A stretch of 64,000 bases of DNA from Polytrichum commune (taxonomy: Eukaryota; Streptophyta; Polytrichopsida; Polytrichales; Polytrichaceae). Shown here one piece after another: positions 60,943 through 64,000 of this stretch. Below the pieces are notes generated by a model that saw nothing but the letters and a program-made list of their open reading frames with translations, was not told where the DNA came from and did not search any database. The position numbers and the translations under genes were made by a program. Within the stretch, counting starts at the first letter, position 1; each line of letters opens with the position of its first letter. Location: the NCBI GenBank assembly GCA_950295325.1, contig OX485803.1, positions 59,783,554 to 59,847,553 on the forward strand, read 5' to 3'.

Positions 60943-62215
60943 GTGAGTGCTTCCCGCTTCTTATTTTCCGCCCGACTCTTTCGATGGCCGTGTCTGTGTG
61001 TTTGGGGACTTGTGCTGTGCTTGGTCTGTGCGCGGAGAGTTGTCCAGTCTGCCTACAAGCAGCCTCACAGCGGTTGCTGCAGAATTGGACTTCCCGCCCG
61101 CAGTGCGGCGAATCGCCCCGGGGTGCCCAGGGAAGCCCCACCCCCACATCTCCAATTGAAGAAAGTGTGGTTAGGGTTGGTCGTGGGGTCAGGGATGCAG
61201 GCCACAAATTGGCAGTAGCCACTCCCGAAAACGGCGCCGAGCTGCTTCGCAAGCGTCCGCGAGAGGCTGGTTGCAGCACGCGTCCAGCAAGCACCGAGTC
61301 CAGTTCACGTGCGCCGCTCGCAGGGAGGAACCAGAAGAAGGGCGGCCGGCAGCAATTCAATTCGAGGCCATGCCAGTGTGGGGCCGCAAACCTCCGCGAC
61401 TCTGGCACCGGTGCTCCAAATTGGAATTTAGCATGTCGACGATGATGGATTGGACAGGGTCCTTCGCAATTGCAGTATTTTTTTGGGGGATTTTTTTTCC
61501 TCTCCAAATTGTGCCGCAAGCGCGCTGGCATGGAGGATTTCAGTAGGCAGGCTGCCTCAGCGGTGGCATGGGCACAATGTCAACGTCCATTTCCCGCCCA
61601 GTTAGCAGTCTTTGGGCTGGGGCTTGGGGATTGGTGGTTTGCTCTGATTGTGCCGCTGCTGTGTTTTTATTGTATGTTCGCAATTTGAAATCCAGGATAC
61701 ATTCGTTGTCTCCCCTGAGCTGTCTTCAATTTTGGTGTCGTTGTGTGTTGGCATCGTCCTCTGTGTGCATGTGTTCATGGAATCTGTTGTGCACCCTCCT
61801 CCATTGTCTGTCTGTGTTCTTGCGTACTGTGCCCCCCACAGCGTCTGCCAGGCAGAGAGAGCTCACTAATTTGTTTGCGCCGAATGCACTGCCTACCTCC
61901 CCTGTTCCGCAGCAACTGTGACTGCCAGCGTCGAGCATACACACTTTGCACACACTTTGATTTGCTTGCATACCTCCAGATTGCAAAGTTGTGGATTACT
62001 GTATGTCTATTTGTTTCATTCATCAACGACTGTGTGTCTGTAGGGTGCAAGATTTTTGGTAGGGGTATAAACTTTTTTGTTACGCGTTCTATTCCCATTC
62101 ATTGGAGCACGATGCAGAATTTCGTCGAACCAAATTGGGTTCGTTTTTTAACGCGCTTCTGTGTCCTGGGGTGTTTGTTATGTGATTTTTCCTCTTCATT
62201 TGCTTTGCTGGTTTA
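60943..62215. other. GC-rich stretch, probable intron with undetermined exons
   Basis: Long frames run on both strands (for example minus 60,449-61,531), as expected from GC-rich composition. No recognisable domain. T-rich acceptor-like tracts at about 61,480 and 62,040 may mark exons, but none fits frame and phase convincingly. Confidence 0.3.
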
Positions 62216-62647
62216 GTGCTCGGTGTTCATGGATTGCCGATACATTGGTACTCTTTCACAGGTGAACTTGTGTGGAGGCGGCATGTGGGATTGCCCCTTC
62301 CTTCCAGACGTGCCATCCGCACGACGTGCATGGAACTGCTACCACTCGTAGAAATGTACTGTAGGTGGGAGCTCGAAGAGGATTGTAGTGACCTTTGGGC
62401 TCTCATGCGTCGTTACGATTCAGAACTGGAGTTGGAAACCCATGAATTGGGTCGCTCTCTTCTGTACATGCTCCGGAATGATGATGAGGGCTTGGATACT
62501 ATGCCCAGGCAGGTGCCTCTCGAGGCTCGGGTTAATCCTTTTAATGACATTCGTGAAAGATTGGCTGCGAGTGCCATAGCTATTAGCACTAGTAGAAAAT
62601 TTTGCGTCCGGATCAATAGAAAGGCGTTGGTCGCGGTTGTTACTTAG
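62216..62647 (+). CDS. Terminal coding exon, unknown protein
   Basis: The open frame ends at TAG 62,645. The likely exon begins at the acceptor TTTCACAG (62,260), giving ELVWRRHVGLPLPSRRAIRT, MELLPLVEMYC, an acidic stretch (WELEEDCSDLWALMRRYDSE), LGRSLLYMLRNDDEG, NPFNDIRERLAASAIA and FCVRINRKALVAVVT. It is rich in charged helix-type residues with no stop for about 128 codons. I do not recognise a family. It could be the 3' exon of the gene starting at 60,887. Confidence 0.35.
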   Translation: MLGVHGLPIHWYSFTGELVWRRHVGLPLPSRRAIRTTCMELLPLVEMYCRWELEEDCSDLWALMRRYDSELELETHELGRSLLYMLRNDDEGLDTMPRQVPLEARVNPFNDIRERLAASAIAISTSRKFCVRINRKALVAVVT

Positions 62648-62732
62648 GACGCGTTGACCTGGACATGATGTAACACAATTTTGTTGATTTTTTTTGTTGA
62701 TATGGTCACAAAAATATTTTTAAAAAAAAACT

Positions 62733-62734
<2 letters not shown>

Positions 62735-62773
<39 letters not shown>
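62735..62773. repeat. (AT)n microsatellite
   Basis: About 38 bases of alternating AT at the 3' side of the SINE-like unit. Confidence 0.95.
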
Positions 62774-62774
<1 letters not shown>

Positions 62775-62779
62775 CATTA

Positions 62780-62976
62780 AAAATTAAAAAATGAATAAAT
62801 GTCAGATCTGCAATTCCTAACCCCTCCCAAGTAACCCTCAACCTATACCTCACCTACAAGTATAGACTACCTACCACTCACATAGGTGGCAAGGGCAAGG
62901 CCAAAGGTGTCGGCCACAGGAATCAAACCTTGCACCTAGTGATACCCACACATGTGCCTTAACCACTAGGTCATCA
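62780..62976 (-). mobile_element. tRNA-derived SINE
   Basis: Minus strand: head GACCTAGTGGTTAAGGCACA (A-box-like), then about 30 bases later GGTTTGATTCCTGTGG (B-box-like), a non-tRNA body, and an AT-rich tail running into TTTTTAATTTTTAATG and the (AT)n tract. The spacing of the two boxes matches the internal RNA polymerase III promoter of plant SINEs. Confidence 0.6.
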
Positions 62977-63059
62977 CATCACACATGATATAAACGGAGT
63001 GTTTTAAACCTTTCTAGAATAAGGCCACTAATTTCTCTTTACTACCTACTTGATGTATA

Positions 63060-63560
63060 TATTTACAGTAAATATATACAGTATATAATTACAGTATATA
63101 ATTACAGTAAATATATACAGTATATACTTACAGTAAATATATACAGTATATAATTACAGTAAATATATACAGTATATAATTACAGTAAATAATTACAGTA
63201 TATAATTACAGTAAATAATTACAGTATATAATTACAGTAAATATATACAGTATATAATTACAGTATATAATTACAGTAAATATATACTGTATATAATTAC
63301 AGTAAATATATACTATATATAATTACTGTAAATGTCTACATATTTATATATTATATATTATATACATACATGTTACATATATTGTATACATATATTATAT
63401 ACATATATGTTACATATATTATATATATATACATATATATATATACATATATATATATATAATATGTTACATATATTATATACATATTATACATATTAAT
63501 ATGAATTCATATACATATACATATTAATATATTAATATATATATAATATTAACTATCAAC
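63060..63560. repeat. AT-rich satellite of TTACAGTA-type units
   Basis: From 63,060 to 63,340 the words TTACAGTAAATATA, TACAGTATATAA and TTACAGTATATAA alternate about twenty times with a 12-14 base period; the pair forms near-palindromes. From 63,340 to 63,560 it degrades into TATACATATA and ATTAATAT simple sequence. Confidence 0.9.
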
Positions 63561-64000
63561 TAATATAATATTTATAATATTTACACACCTTTGAATTCGT
63601 AATTATTTCCATACCCATACATTTACAAGACCATAAATTGCAAAAAATTAAAAAAAATTTACAATATTCCAATAGATCCTAGAATATTCCAAAAAGATTC
63701 CACATTTACTAAAATTTTGTTGATTTGATCATTGTACTATTCTAATCAACAAAAATGTAGGCAGTAAACTGTTGATTTTTACAAAAATTCAAAAATCAGT
63801 GAAATCGGTCATTGCAGTGCCCAGATCGACAAAGATCTGTTGATTTTTTGTTGATTTGGTCATGATTTTCTAGTAGTGTGGAGTTCTATCGGAGTCAACA
63901 ACCTCCGTAGCCCTCCCAAATATTGACCTCTTGCCAACAAACCCCTCCATCTCCGTGTACATTGCCTCGCTAAACTCTAAAGACATCCTCCTAGTCCTAG
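63561..64000. other. Gene-free stretch
   Basis: GTTGATTTTTTGTTGAT followed by TGGTCA occurs near 63,838 and also near 62,682, on either side of the SINE and satellite, so these may be remnants of one interrupted unit. No gene seen before the window ends. Confidence 0.4.

Noticed and set aside
60449-61531. 360-codon minus-strand frame
   Set aside because: It lies in a GC-rich stretch where stops are rare; composition is Arg/Pro/Ser-rich with no domain, and it ends in unrelated AT-rich sequence.

Overview
The window looks like nuclear DNA of a land plant. It is AT-rich, gene-poor and crowded with decayed transposable elements, fold-back elements and microsatellites. The clearest gene is a split 4-hydroxy-tetrahydrodipicolinate reductase (DHDPR, minus strand, 51,244-56,949) of the plant type, with eight in-frame exons, GT-AG introns and a plastid-transit-like N terminus. 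I lean towards a seed-free lineage (bryophyte, lycophyte or fern) because there is a Tc1/mariner transposase relic and because I recall similar SWIM-type element proteins from such genomes. That is inference, not proof.

Layout. 1-18,600: no convincing gene; it holds fold-back elements (1.43, 5.74, 6.63 and 15.95 kb), a dispersed repeat I call R1, a 46-bp minisatellite, poly-C/poly-G loci and a two-copy tandem duplication. 18,640-20,400: a reverse-transcriptase pseudogene (plus strand) split by a LINE 3' end (minus strand), a clear nested insertion. 22,408-28,410: the most interesting unit, a roughly 6-kb element bounded by inverted GAGC-rich ends. It carries two divergent broken genes: a SWIM zinc-finger, Mutator-like protein to the left and an unrecognised four-exon protein with a DGN-H-L motif to the right. 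Between them lies an array of GGTGGCCGTTAACGGCCACC palindromes. 28,957-30,290: a Tc1/mariner transposase relic cut by a second LINE end. 30,290-38,400: repeats and one SINE-like unit.

38,400-44,100: a multi-exon gene (plus strand) whose C-terminal part resembles plant DUF1639 proteins. It has a GC-rich, CT/GA-rich leader, a small upstream ORF and a 240-bp tandem array that runs into a coding exon. 46,290-48,260: a third relic of the same LINE family, interrupted by a 225-bp fold-back element. 51,244-56,949: the DHDPR gene, whose introns hold a fold-back element, two R1 copies and a five-copy tandem duplication of the exon 1/intron 1 junction. 60,887-62,647: a GC-rich stretch with a probable first exon and a 143-codon terminal reading frame of unknown function. 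62,735-63,560: a tRNA-derived SINE and an AT-rich satellite.

The three host loci have no evident functional link. DHDPR acts in plastid lysine synthesis; the other two are uncharacterised. Splice sites were read by eye from consensus and frame continuity, and all repeat boundaries are approximate.
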